DNA of 64,000 nucleotides from Corynebacterium timonense (lineage in GTDB: Bacteria; Actinomycetota; Actinomycetes; Mycobacteriales; Mycobacteriaceae), in the NCBI RefSeq assembly GCF_900105305.1, contig NZ_LT629765.1, positions 2,418,001 through 2,482,000 on the forward strand. The letters run 5' to 3'. Below the pieces are notes generated by a model. The model was not told where the DNA came from, did not search any database, and saw nothing but the letters and a program-made list of their open reading frames with translations. A program made the position numbers and the translations under genes. Positions 35,067 to 44,001 of this stretch are shown here, piece by piece (position 1 is the stretch's first letter; every line of letters begins with the position of its first letter).

Positions 35067-35645
35067 TCACGCGCTACGAGGCCAGTGATCACGTCGACGC
35101 AGATGGTCGTGTGTCCGTAGGGGGTTGAAGTTCCGCCGGGACGGTTCCCCTTTACCCAGGGTTTGTGGCGGGCGTCCCGCGGCGGCACCTACTGGGGCTG
35201 GGAACGATCGTTGATCGCAACCTTGTGGATAGGGTATAGGTTCTCTCCTGCCACAGGTGTGCGGTGGTTGGCCGCGTCCTGCTTCGCGGCAACGACCATC
35301 CACGCCAAGGCCTGGAGGGATGTGTCGAGGTTGTCCGGATCGGCGGTGACGGCTGTGGCGTAGTCGGCCCCGCAGACGCTGTCTGCTTGGGTGGACAAGG
35401 ATCTGGTTGATGAAGTCCTGCAGCATCTGACGCATCAGTTCCGGGGATGTGTGGGCGAGCAGCTCATCAAGGTAGGCGGTCGGGTCGATATGATTGGGTC
35501 CAGCGCCCACTCGCGTTGGTTCCTTTCGAGGATAGGTACGAATTGATTCGAAAGGTACTGCGGTGGCCGCCTCACACGTTCATGAGGTCCCTCACCGACA
35601 GTCACAGGTACACCACGCTAGCGGACGCAACCAATTTTCCGCGCT
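35067..35645 (-). pseudogene. IS256-type 5' end fused to another transposase fragment
   Basis: On the minus strand an IS256 end (about 35645-35510) leads into the transposase start (G-P-N-H-I-D-P-T-A-Y-L-D-E-L-L, to [11 protein letters not shown] near 35360). It then passes into an unrelated protein fragment (A-L-A-W-M-V-V-A-A-K-Q-D-A-A, then K-P-W-V-K-G-N-R-P) down to 35067. I cannot assign the second piece to a family. Confidence 0.65.
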
Positions 35646-35721
35646 GAAACGGGCCAAAACAGGCCGCCAACACGGCCTACTTCCCAAGCCGAACCGGACC
35701 AACTACATCAGATCAGACACA
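35631..35721 (+). repeat. 85-95 bp interspersed repeat, copy 3
   Basis: The longest copy, ending in the bases ACATCAGATCAGACACAT that are also present at copy 1. It directly abuts an IS256-type end. Confidence 0.75.
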
Positions 35722-36132
35722 TCACTTATGAGGCGCAAGCCATCAGGGTCTCATATAACGCCGGAATCCACGACTCCGCTCCGGCACCAGCGGTAGCTCA
35801 GTGAATGACACGAGAAGGGTGAACCCCGTTTCGACCCCCACATACGCCAGAAATGCGGGAAGGAGTAAAGCGAGGGAAAAGCTGACGTCAACGCAATTGT
35901 TGGTCTGAGCCGAAAAGGTGTAAAACGTACAGCACCCTGTCAGATAGCTGCTTAGTCTGAGAGTGCACTGCACAAAGGCGTTGTGTTTGCTACACTGTGT
36001 TATAACGGAGCCGCTCATAACGTGGAAAAACCCACGAACTCTCAGTGGTACGGGTGTTTCTACGCTGTACCCGCAACAGGTTGACCCGGCTTCGTTCGTT
36101 CAGGTTTAGTTTCGATAGGGTATGGAGGAAAA
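35722..36132. other. upstream region of cassette 2
   Basis: Around 410 bases without a convincing gene. A 91-codon minus-strand frame (35743-36018) has no ribosome site and is probably chance. The region must hold the promoter of the precursor gene. TTGACC at about 36079 and TAGGGT at about 36116 are candidates, but their spacing is too wide to be a pair. Confidence 0.4.
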
Positions 36133-36660
36133 GTGATTAATACCCGCAGAGTTTTTGGTTCTTTGGCTACCGCTTCACTTATTGTGTCGTCTCTTTTCAC
36201 CCCGGCGTTTGCACAAGCAGAGTCCGAAGTGGCTGGACAAACAGCAGAAGGCAGCACGGTTGCCGACGGCACGGAAGCAGATTTTTGGTTTAGATCTGCA
36301 GAAGGAACGCGCACGTTCGATGTTGAGAAGAATGTGCTTGTCCCCCATCTGTTGGAGGGAGATACCGTCAAAATTGAGGGAGATGTGATCAACGCGTACA
36401 ACGCGAAGGGCGAGCTCGTCGCCAGTATCAAGGCGAACCTGCCGCAAGGGATCACTCTTGAATATGACGGCGAGGTCATCTCCGCCTCATCGGCTGACGG
36501 CGTTGCGAACCGGTGCATCGAGAATAAGTGGGTGAGCCTTGGAATCAACGTGGCCGCTGACGTGCTTGTTTGCGGGCCTGTCGGACTGGCAACAGGCGGG
36601 GTCGGCGGCGCGGCTTGCGGCGCGGCAACCGGTCTAGGCGTAACCGCCGCCAGCTGCTAA
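36133..36660 (+). CDS. secreted four-cysteine peptide precursor, copy 2 (bacteriocin-like)
   Basis: A 175-residue precursor from GTG 36133 behind GGAGGA. Signal peptide: M-I-N-T-R-R, a hydrophobic core, then A-F-A-Q-A. An acidic pro-region of about 90 residues follows, including L-P-Q-G-I-T-L-E-Y-D. The end holds C-x18-C-x14-C-x12-C with the last Cys terminal, and a Gly/Ala/Val-rich hydrophobic body. Copy 1 at 15890 shares C-x18-C, C-x12-C-end, N-K-W-V, L-V-C and T-A-A-S-C. A long pro-region plus a short cysteine-rich hydrophobic tail resembles halocin-C8-type bacteriocin precursors in plan; that is analogy, not proven homology. Confidence 0.7.
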   Translation: MINTRRVFGSLATASLIVSSLFTPAFAQAESEVAGQTAEGSTVADGTEADFWFRSAEGTRTFDVEKNVLVPHLLEGDTVKIEGDVINAYNAKGELVASIKANLPQGITLEYDGEVISASSADGVANRCIENKWVSLGINVAADVLVCGPVGLATGGVGGAACGAATGLGVTAASC

Positions 36661-36701
36661 AGGAGTACACTACACACGAGCCCAAAAGGATGTGATGCTA
36701 A

Positions 36702-37013
36702 ATGAGTTCCTCATCCTCACGCAACGTAGTGAGCGTTACTGAGGGGTGGAGAATCCCTATTGTCGTCTACGCCGTCTATATGGCCTCGGTCATTACCGCG
36801 GCGTCGGCACTCGTTAGCTGGTCATTAGAAATTCCGTGGTGGGGTTGGCTGGGCGAGTGGGTCGTGCTCGTTGTCGGCAGCTACGCGTGGATCAAGGTCG
36901 CGTCGGAGCCCGGAGACGACGGAACACTCTTCCTCAAGAAGAAGACACTCATCACCTCTGCAGCTATCTTTGCGGCTTTGCTCGTCGCGCTGGTTATCCT
37001 CTGGGTTGTGTAG
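36702..37013 (+). CDS. three-helix membrane protein, putative immunity protein, copy 2
   Basis: A 103-residue membrane protein 41 bases after the precursor stop. It has three hydrophobic segments (about 18-40, 45-64, 82-102) and the E-P-G-D loop that matches D-P-G-D in the copy-1 partner. Paralogous pairing of precursor and membrane protein at two loci argues for a functional unit, most simply toxin and immunity. A terminator follows. Confidence 0.65.
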   Translation: MSSSSSRNVVSVTEGWRIPIVVYAVYMASVITAASALVSWSLEIPWWGWLGEWVVLVVGSYAWIKVASEPGDDGTLFLKKKTLITSAAIFAALLVALVILWVV

Positions 37014-37040
37014 GCGCCGAGGGCGACGTACTGGCAGCAT

Positions 37041-37080
37041 AATGTGGGTGGACCCGAAGTCACGGGCCCACCCACATTTT
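37041..37080 (+). terminator. rho-independent terminator of cassette 2
   Basis: Arms AATGTGGGTGG and CCACCCACATT plus inner CCCG/CGGG pair around a six-base loop, followed by TTTT. It closes the two-gene cassette. Confidence 0.88.
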
Positions 37081-37272
37081 AGTGTGAAGAATAAAAGATG
37101 AATGTGGTGCGGGAGACGCAGAAGCTCTCCACGCTGCTGCTCGCCGGCCGGTTTCCTCGTGCAACAGTGCGCGAAGAAGATTCTGGCCTTTTTCTCCCGC
37201 CTCCCTTCGTCCGTTGTGCTAGCGCGCGCGGGCTTCGACCGCTTGCTTTCCGTAGGGGGAGGGAATGGAGGT

Positions 37273-37915
37273 CTAGGTTGTGGCGGTGTTTTCGTGGGCC
37301 AGGAAGTGGTGGTTCTCATTGACAGCATCAACGAAAAAACGCGGGTGAAACGCGTAGCGGACATGAATGCGCACATCGGAGTCTCCCGAGATGAAAGTCA
37401 TGGTAGAGCCGCCGATGCGCCTAGATGGTGTACTGCCGGCGAACATTCAGTTTGCCGACTGGGTCGCGGCATACGTTACCAGGGCTATTGGGCGGCAGCT
37501 GATTGAAGATTCGAGGTATAGGTGGATCTCGTCGGGCCAGCTGAATGAAACCGTCTATGGGTCGTTTACCCATGAGTCCAAGCTCCACTCCCACAGCCGA
37601 TCTGTCCCAGATCTTCCCCACAGCGAAATCTGTACCCTTCCCAGTCTGGTGTGTCTCTACAGAAACGTAGTGCGCCGGATCAAAGCTGCTGCGGGCCGTC
37701 ACCACGGGGGCGGAAACCGAGAGTGGTGATTCGAAACGGTGTAACGAGGCGGCATGGACCGTTTCAATTACCCGGCTCGCCGAGGGATTTCTATCCCGGG
37801 AGTAAGACCGATACTCCGGCGAGAAATTCGTCTGCGATCGCGTGACAAGCCCGTTCCACGGAATGTGCCAGAGGGTCAGCTGACGCGAAAGGATGCGGCC
37901 CAGCGCGAGCCCCAT
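37273..37915 (-). pseudogene. unrecognised frameshifted gene
   Basis: A minus-strand frame of 164 codons (37915-37421) ends at TAG just after V-G-K-L-N-V-R-R-Q-Y-T-I. Removing one base near 37424 continues it with R-R-I-G-G-S-T-M-T-F-I-S-G-D-S-D-V-R-I-H-V to TAG 37273. The extension reads like real protein (F-H-P-R-F-F-V-D-A-V-N-E-N-H-H-F). I cannot name the family. It may be an island gene broken by a one-base change. The bases 37082-37272 hold nothing I can identify. Confidence 0.35.
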
Positions 37916-37996
37916 GCTTGCGCGTATGACGTGCAGGCTTTTCGACGCTCGTTCTTGCCGTAACCGCAGCTAAATGCGCAGCATTTCCCACGAACC

Positions 37997-38740
37997 TCAC
38001 TCCCCGCCAAAAAACTTCCCCGCCACCCGCCGCGCGGCGGCAGACAGCCGCTCCACCACCTCGGCGCGCTGCGCGTCGTCGCGGCTGCCGGCCTCGAAGG
38101 TGGCGGCAAGCGCTGCGGCGGGCCGGCCCAGGTGGTCGACGAGCGCCACGGCGAGCGATTCCTGGCCGCGCGAGACCTCCTCGCGCTCCTCCTCCCACCC
38201 GCGCTCGCGGGCCAGCGCGAGGCGCCCGGTGAGGGCGCGGTAGGAACGCTGCTCGCCGGAGGTGGAGAAGATCGCCTTGACCTCCGGTTCCGGCAGGTGG
38301 GCGACCATGACGCGCCCTGAGGCCGTCGATAAGGCGGGGAGGCGAACGCCGACCTCGGTGACCAGCGAGACGGCGCGGGGCGCGCGGGCCTCGTGGAGGT
38401 AGACGACCTCGGAGCCCGCCAGGCGCGACAGGTGCGTGGAGCCGCCCACGAGAACGGCGATGGTCTCGAGGTCCTTCGCCGCGAAGCGCACGAGCGGCTG
38501 CTGCGTGGTGTAGGCGCTGGCCATGCGGTAGGCGGCCAGGCCGAGGCCGTAGGTGCCGGGGCCGGGCAGGTGCACCACAAAGCCGGAGTCTTGCAGCTCC
38601 GCGAGCAGGTGGTACGTGGATGAGCGAGGCAGGTCGAGCGCGCGCTGGATACGCGCGGCGGACAGGGGCGCGTCGCTGGAGGAGAGCAGCGTGAGGATGC
38701 GCAGGACGTTGTGCGCGGCGGGGACCTGGGGAGTGCTCAC
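37997..38740 (-). CDS. hutR: IclR-family regulator of histidine utilisation
   Basis: A 247-residue IclR-type regulator. It has an N-terminal winged helix (A-H-N-V-L-R-I-L-T-L-L, then L-P-R-S-S-T-Y-H-L-L-A-E-L) and a C-terminal effector domain (S-G-R-V-M-V-A-H-L, A-L-V-D-H-L-G-R-P). GTG 38740 behind AAGGGAG is preferred; a longer frame to 38827 would cover the promoter of the divergent permease. An IclR regulator beside hut genes is the arrangement known for HutR in Corynebacterium resistens. The symbol rests on that context. It probably controls the divergent permease-hutG pair and, before the island arrived, hutH too. Confidence 0.8.
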   Translation of the reverse strand: MSTPQVPAAHNVLRILTLLSSSDAPLSAARIQRALDLPRSSTYHLLAELQDSGFVVHLPGPGTYGLGLAAYRMASAYTTQQPLVRFAAKDLETIAVLVGGSTHLSRLAGSEVVYLHEARAPRAVSLVTEVGVRLPALSTASGRVMVAHLPEPEVKAIFSTSGEQRSYRALTGRLALARERGWEEEREEVSRGQESLAVALVDHLGRPAAALAATFEAGSRDDAQRAEVVERLSAAARRVAGKFFGGE

Positions 38741-38814
38741 ACCCTCCCTTGTACATCCCCGGGGCGGCGGTGTGTGAGACTTAGCCGTGTGACACACGGA
38801 AGGATGGACAGACG

Positions 38815-40212
38815 TTGAGTACCGCACGCACGCCCCGCCGCACCGGTTTTTCGGCCCGCCACCTGCACTTTATCGCGCTCGGGTCGGCGATTGGCACGGG
38901 CCTGTTCTACGGCTCCGCGGGCGCGATCCAGGCGGCGGGGCCCTCGGTGCTGCTGGTCTACCTGCTCGGCGGGGCGGTGGTGTACTTCATGCTGCGCGCG
39001 CTCGGCGAGATGGCGGTGCGCCACCCCGTCACCGGTTCCTTCGCCGAGTACACGCGCGCTCATCTCGGCGGGGCGGCCGGCTACCTGACGGGTTGGATGT
39101 TCGCCTTCGAGATGGTCATCGTCGCGCTGGCGGACCTCACCGCCATCGGCATCTACATGGGGTTCTGGTTCCCCGACGTCTCGCGGTGGGTGTGGGTCGT
39201 GGTCGCGCTGCTCATCGTGGGCGCGGCCAATCTGGCGTCGACACGCGTGTTCGGCGAGCTGGAGTTCTGGTTCACCATCGTGAAGGTCGGCGCGGTGATC
39301 GCGATGATCGTCGCCGGCGCCGCCGTGCTCGTTTTCGGGCTGGCGGGCACGGAGAGCACCGGCCCGCAGAACCTGGTCAACGACGGCGGCTTCTTCCCCA
39401 ACGGCGTCGGCGGCATGGTCTCGGCGTTCATCCTCGTGCTTTTCGCCTTCGGCGGCACCGAGATCATCGGCGTGGCGGGCGCGGAGGCGCAGGACCCGGA
39501 CCGCGCGATCCCCAAGGCGATCAACACCGTGCCCGTGCGCATCCTGCTCTTCTACGTGCTCGCGATCCTGGTGATCCTCATGATCAACCCGTGGCGCACC
39601 ATCACGGGCGAGGAGTCGCCCTTCGTGCAAATCTTCTCCGCCCTCGGCGTGAACTGGGCCGCCGGCCTGCTCAACGTCGTGGTGATCACCGCGGCGCTGT
39701 CCGCCATCAACGCCGACACCTTCGGCGCCGGGCGCGTGCTCACCGGCCTGGCCCGGCAGCAGCTCGCCCCGCGGGTCATGGCCACGACGGTGCGCGGCGT
39801 GCCGGTGATGACCACCGTTATCCTGCTCGCCGTCATGGCCATCGGCGTCGTGCTCAACGCGCTCATCCCCGAGTCGGTTTTTGCCATCGTCGCCTCGCTG
39901 GCCACCTTCGCCACGATCTTCGTCTGGCTCATGATCCTGCTCGCGCACCTTGCTTCTCGACGCCACATGGGCCGCGCCGAAGCCTCCGAGCTGACCTACC
40001 GCGTCCCGTTGTGGCCCTGGGGCCAGTACTTCTCCGTCGCCTTCATCCTGTTCACCTTCGGCATCATGGCGTGGCTGCCCGAATACCGCCTCTCCCTCGC
40101 GGTGGGGGTGGCCTTCAGCGTGATTTGCGTGGCGGCCTACTACGCCACCGGCCGCCACCGCATCGACGGGATCAACGACCCGACCCCGGGTGCGCGGGCG
40201 GAGGTACTCTAG
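38815..40212 (+). CDS. amino-acid permease, probable histidine or urocanate uptake
   Basis: A 465-residue APC-superfamily permease with about 12 membrane helices. The first-helix motif reads G-S-A-I-G-T-G-L-F-Y-G-S-A, which identifies the AAT branch. It starts at TTG 38815, with GGAAGGA upstream. It ends five bases before hutG, so the two are co-transcribed away from the IclR gene. Given the neighbours, histidine is the likely substrate; the sequence alone does not prove it. Confidence 0.88.
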   Translation: MSTARTPRRTGFSARHLHFIALGSAIGTGLFYGSAGAIQAAGPSVLLVYLLGGAVVYFMLRALGEMAVRHPVTGSFAEYTRAHLGGAAGYLTGWMFAFEMVIVALADLTAIGIYMGFWFPDVSRWVWVVVALLIVGAANLASTRVFGELEFWFTIVKVGAVIAMIVAGAAVLVFGLAGTESTGPQNLVNDGGFFPNGVGGMVSAFILVLFAFGGTEIIGVAGAEAQDPDRAIPKAINTVPVRILLFYVLAILVILMINPWRTITGEESPFVQIFSALGVNWAAGLLNVVVITAALSAINADTFGAGRVLTGLARQQLAPRVMATTVRGVPVMTTVILLAVMAIGVVLNALIPESVFAIVASLATFATIFVWLMILLAHLASRRHMGRAEASELTYRVPLWPWGQYFSVAFILFTFGIMAWLPEYRLSLAVGVAFSVICVAAYYATGRHRIDGINDPTPGARAEVL

Positions 40213-40216
40213 CGCC

Positions 40217-41158
40217 ATGGCAGAACTCTTTACCCCCGCCACCGCCTGGTCGGGCCGCGACGACGGCCCCGGCCCACAGCACGCGAGGTGGCACAGCGTC
40301 ATCGACACATCGAATGCCGGGCGCTGGCGCGACGCCGTCGCGCTGCTCGGCTTCGCGAGCGACGAGGGCGTGGCCCGCAACGGCGGCCGCCCGGGCGCGG
40401 CGGCCGGACCGGAGGCGCTGCGCGCGGCGCTCGGCGGGCTCGCGGTCCACCACCCCTGGCCGCTTGTCGACGCCGGCACGGTGACCACCCAGGGCGAGGA
40501 CCTCGAGGGCGCGCAGGCCGAGGTGAGCGCCCGGGTGCGCGAACTCGCGGTCGGCGGCAACCTCGTAGTCGTGCTCGGTGGCGGGCACGAGACCTCCTTT
40601 GCCACCCACCGCGGCGTTGTCGAGGCCCTCGGGCCGCTGCAGGTGATCAACTTCGACGCGCATTTCGACCTGCGCCAGGCGGACCGGCCGACCTCGGGCA
40701 CGCCGTTTCGCCAGATCGCGGAGCTGGTGGGGGACGACTTCGACTACTCCGTCTTCGGCATCTCCGAGCCGAACAACACGCCCGTGCTGTTCGACGCCGC
40801 CCGCGACCTCGGCGTGCGCACTGTCCTCGACGTGGAGCTCGCCGAGCTGAGCCCCCGCGAGTGCGCCCGCGCCGCCGCCTCCGCGGTGGCGGGCAGCGCG
40901 CCGATCCACCTGAGCATCGACCTCGACGTGCTCCCCGCCGCGGTCGCGCCGGGGGTTTCAGCCCCGGCGGGTTTTGGCGTCGCGGCGGAAAAGCTGCGCG
41001 CCATGGTCACCGCCGTCGCCGCCACGGGCCGGGTCGCGCTCGTCGACGTCGTCGAGCTCAACCCGCAGTACGACGTGGACAACCGCACGGCGAAAGTGGC
41101 GGCGCGCCTCATCCACGACATCGTCGACGCGCATGTGAGGGCAGTGGCTGCCGGCTAG
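40217..41158 (+). CDS. hutG: formimidoylglutamase
   Basis: A 313-residue ureohydrolase of the arginase fold, last step of the pathway: N-formimino-glutamate to glutamate and formamide. Manganese-site motifs are G-G-G-H-E-T, N-F-D-A-H-F-D-L-R and S-I-D-L-D-V-L-P. The family's usual D-P after the last motif is replaced by L-P. ATG 40217 lies five bases after the permease stop. With hutH, hutU and hutI 19 kb away, the pathway is complete but split. Confidence 0.93.
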   Translation: MAELFTPATAWSGRDDGPGPQHARWHSVIDTSNAGRWRDAVALLGFASDEGVARNGGRPGAAAGPEALRAALGGLAVHHPWPLVDAGTVTTQGEDLEGAQAEVSARVRELAVGGNLVVVLGGGHETSFATHRGVVEALGPLQVINFDAHFDLRQADRPTSGTPFRQIAELVGDDFDYSVFGISEPNNTPVLFDAARDLGVRTVLDVELAELSPRECARAAASAVAGSAPIHLSIDLDVLPAAVAPGVSAPAGFGVAAEKLRAMVTAVAATGRVALVDVVELNPQYDVDNRTAKVAARLIHDIVDAHVRAVAAG

Positions 41159-41225
41159 GTCTGTGATGGCGGGCACAAAATTTGTGCCGAAAACGCCCCG
41201 GCGGCCTGGGCGGAAGAATATATTG

Positions 41226-41252
41226 AGGGGCAATCTTCCAGCGATTGCCCCT
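41226..41252 (+). terminator. perfect 10-bp stem-loop between hutG and the AGCS gene
   Basis: AGGGGCAATC and GATTGCCCCT around a seven-base loop, followed by a pyrimidine run rather than pure T. It may terminate the hutG transcript, or act in the leader of the symporter mRNA, since the AAGGAGG site starts only 12 bases later. Confidence 0.65.
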
Positions 41253-41275
41253 TTCCCTTCCCCTAAGGAGGTCCC

Positions 41276-42820
41276 GTGGACGGGATTCTTTCTACCCTCA
41301 ACGACCTGATCTGGTCGAACTGGCTGGTGTACTTGTGCCTCGGCGCGGGCGCGTACTTCACCCTCGCTACTGTCTTCCTGCAGATCCGCTGCCTGCCCGA
41401 CATGATCAAGCAACTCGCGCAGGGCGAGAAGTCCGAGTCGGGCATCTCCTCCTTCCAGTCGCTCATGATCTCGCTCGCCGGCCGCGTCGGCGTGGGCAAC
41501 ATCGCGGGCGTGGCCACGGCCATCGCCTTCGGCGGGCCCGGCGCCGTGTTCTGGATGTGGCTCGTGGCGCTGCTCGGCTCGTCGACCTCCTTCGTCGAGT
41601 GCACCCTGGCGCAGATTTACAAGGAGAGGGACCAGGACACCGGCGAGTACCGCGGCGGGCCCGCCTACTACATTGAGAAGGCCTACCGCCACACCGCGGC
41701 GCGCCCCTTCGCTGTGGTCTACGCGATCGTCTTCGCCGTGGCGATGATCCTGGCCACCTCCTACTTCCTGCCGGGCATCCAGGCCAACGGCGTCTCCGCC
41801 GCGCTGACGAACGCTTGGTCAGTGCCCGCGTGGGTGTCCGCGACCGTCATGGCCGTGCTGCTCGGCGTCATCATCGTCGGCGGCGTCAAGCGCATTGCTA
41901 CCTTCGCCTCGTTGGTGGTCCCGTTCATGGCGCTGATCTACATCATCGTCGCCATCGTCGTCCTCTTCGCCAACGCCTCCCAGATCCCGGAGGTCTTCGG
42001 GCTGATCTTCAACGCCGCCTTCGACCGCGAGGCCGTCTTCTCCGGCATGCTCGGCGTGGCCATCATGTGGGGCGTCAAGCGCGGCATCTACTCCAACGAG
42101 GCAGGCCAGGGCACCGGCCCGCAGTCCGCCGCCGCCGAGGTCTCGCACCCGGCGAAGCAGGGCTTCGTTCAGGCCTTCGCGGTCTACGTGGACACCCTCT
42201 TCGTCTGCTCCGCGACCGCCTTCATCATCATCTCCACCGACATGTACAAGGTCTTCGAGGGCGAGTCTGAGGACGGAGCTGTGCGCTACGCCGGTTCGCT
42301 TCCCGACGGCATCCCCGTCGGCCCGGGCTTCGTCCAGGCGGGCCTGGACTCCTTCGCCTCGGGTATCGGTCCCTCCTTCGTGGCCCTGGCCATCATGTTC
42401 TTCGCCTTCACCACCGTGCTGGCCTACTACTACATGGCCGAGGTGAACTTCACGTACCTCAACCGGTGGGTGCGCAACGAGACGGCGCGTCGCGTGCTCA
42501 TCTGGGCGCTGCGCGTGCTCATCGTGGTCTCCGTGTTCGTCGGCGCGACGAGCACCCCGGGCGCGGCCTGGATGCTCGGCGACATCGGCGTCGGCTCCAC
42601 CGCGTGGCTGAACATCGTGGCCATCCTGGTCCTCCAGGTCCCTGCCCTGAAGTGCCTGTGGGACTACCGCCGGCAGAAGAAGGCGGGCCTGGACCCGCAG
42701 TTCGACCCGGAGGCGCTGGGCATCAAGAACGCCGACTTCTGGGTGGCGCGCAAGGCCGAGATGGTCGCCAACGGCACCTGGCCCACCGCGGGTGATCCCA
42801 CTGTGAAGGAAGCCGTCTAG
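41276..42820 (+). CDS. alanine/glycine:cation symporter (AGCS family)
   Basis: A 514-residue sodium-coupled symporter with about 11 membrane helices. Family signatures are G-R-V-G-V-G-N-I-A-G-V-A-T-A-I (cation and substrate site) and the later G-I-Y-S-N-E-A-G-Q-G-T-G-P-Q-S-A-A. It starts at GTG 41276 five bases after AAGGAGG. Its stop overlaps the stop of the convergent LCP gene by a few bases, so no terminator separates them. Confidence 0.95.
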   Translation: MDGILSTLNDLIWSNWLVYLCLGAGAYFTLATVFLQIRCLPDMIKQLAQGEKSESGISSFQSLMISLAGRVGVGNIAGVATAIAFGGPGAVFWMWLVALLGSSTSFVECTLAQIYKERDQDTGEYRGGPAYYIEKAYRHTAARPFAVVYAIVFAVAMILATSYFLPGIQANGVSAALTNAWSVPAWVSATVMAVLLGVIIVGGVKRIATFASLVVPFMALIYIIVAIVVLFANASQIPEVFGLIFNAAFDREAVFSGMLGVAIMWGVKRGIYSNEAGQGTGPQSAAAEVSHPAKQGFVQAFAVYVDTLFVCSATAFIIISTDMYKVFEGESEDGAVRYAGSLPDGIPVGPGFVQAGLDSFASGIGPSFVALAIMFFAFTTVLAYYYMAEVNFTYLNRWVRNETARRVLIWALRVLIVVSVFVGATSTPGAAWMLGDIGVGSTAWLNIVAILVLQVPALKCLWDYRRQKKAGLDPQFDPEALGIKNADFWVARKAEMVANGTWPTAGDPTVKEAV

Positions 42821-43980
42821 CGCAGCGCGCTAAACAGCGCCTCAGCGGCAGCGTCGTCCCACAGGATGACGCTGCCGACTTCTGTGTCGGCGAAGCCGCC
42901 GACGGGCACCGTCTCGGTGGTCAGCCCGCCGCGCAGCGCGAGGGGGATGCGCGCGAGGTTCCAGATGTGGTCGTCGGTATTGACGGTGACCACCCGCGGC
43001 GCCGCCGAGACCAGCCGCACGAGGTGGAGCGGGTTGAGCAGGACGGCGGGGGAGAACACCCGGTCGATCAGCGCCGCCATGAACTCGCGCTGGCGCTGCA
43101 CCCGGTCGAGGTCGCCGAGCGCGGTGGCGCGGGTGCGCACGTAGCCAAGCGCGGTGGGCCCGTCCATGCGCTGGCAGCCCGGCTGGAGGGAGATGTTGGC
43201 CAGCGGGTCGTCGATCGGCTCGGCGACGCAGATGTCGACCCCGCCGACGGCGTCGACCACCCCGGCGAGCCCGCCCATGCCGATCTCCGCGTAGCGGTCG
43301 ACGCGCAGGCCCGTGGCCTGCTCGACCGTGGCGGTGAGCAGCGCCGGACCGCCGTAGGAAAACGCGGCGTTGATCTTGTCGTAGCCGTAGCCGGGGACCT
43401 CGACGTAGGAGTCGCGCGGGATGGACACGAGCGTCGGCTGGCCGCGCAACGGCAGGTGCAGCAGCATGATCGTGTCGGTGCGGGTGCTGCCGATGTCGCC
43501 GCCGGTGCCCAGGCGTGCGGCGTCCTCCTCGCTGAGGCCCACGCGCGAGTCCGAGCCGACGAGCAGCCAGTTCGTCCCCGCGGTGTTGGCGATGCGCTCC
43601 TGCGGTAGCGCGTTGACGCGGGTGAGGCGGGCGTCGGTCAGCAACACCCCGGCGACGATGAGCGCGAGGATGAGCGCGAGGGAGGCGACGCACCCCGGCA
43701 GGGCGCTGCGGCGGCGCCGCGGCCGCCTGCGCGGCGGGGGAGGCGCGGCCGGCCGGGAGCGGGCCACCCGCATGGGCGCCTCGGGGGGCCGGCGCGGCTC
43801 GTAGCGGGTCTGCTCTGGCGGCATGTGCTGCTGGGGCCGGCGCCGGGGTTCCGGCCGGGGCGCGCTTTCCCGGCGGCGCACCGGCCGGCCGTAGCGGTCG
43901 ACGACGGGCCGGCCGTCCTTACCCACGACGTAGTCCCCGAGGTTGTCCCGGGGGTCGTTGGAGCGGGGCGTATGTGACAT
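42817..43980 (-). CDS. LytR-CpsA-Psr (LCP) family cell-wall glycopolymer ligase
   Basis: A 387-residue protein. About 90 cytoplasmic residues rich in Arg and Pro come first, then one membrane helix (C-V-A-S-L-A-L-I-L-A-L-I-V-A-G), then the extracellular LCP domain with G-S-D-S-R, T-D-T-I-M-L-L-H-L, I-P-R-D-S-Y-V and K-I-N-A-A-F-S-Y-G-G. In corynebacteria such enzymes attach arabinogalactan to peptidoglycan. By position near pheA it corresponds to the second LCP gene (lcpB) of C. glutamicum; that is from memory of gene order. A TAGGCT hexamer six bases before the ATG suggests a leaderless message. Confidence 0.92.
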   Translation of the reverse strand: MSHTPRSNDPRDNLGDYVVGKDGRPVVDRYGRPVRRRESAPRPEPRRRPQQHMPPEQTRYEPRRPPEAPMRVARSRPAAPPPPRRRPRRRRSALPGCVASLALILALIVAGVLLTDARLTRVNALPQERIANTAGTNWLLVGSDSRVGLSEEDAARLGTGGDIGSTRTDTIMLLHLPLRGQPTLVSIPRDSYVEVPGYGYDKINAAFSYGGPALLTATVEQATGLRVDRYAEIGMGGLAGVVDAVGGVDICVAEPIDDPLANISLQPGCQRMDGPTALGYVRTRATALGDLDRVQRQREFMAALIDRVFSPAVLLNPLHLVRLVSAAPRVVTVNTDDHIWNLARIPLALRGGLTTETVPVGGFADTEVGSVILWDDAAAEALFSALR

Positions 43981-44001
43981 GCGCTTAGCCTAAACCACCC
44001 C

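Noticed and set aside
35743..36018. A 91-residue minus-strand gene upstream of cassette 2
   Set aside because: No ribosome site, no motif, and it would occupy the cassette promoter region.
36825..37376. A 183-residue minus-strand gene across the cassette-2 terminator
   Set aside because: It runs antisense to the membrane protein and through the terminator hairpin; its composition is Pro/Arg/Thr-rich low complexity.
41226..41252. A riboswitch before the AGCS symporter
   Set aside because: Only one simple hairpin is present, with no multi-helix junction or known glycine aptamer pattern.
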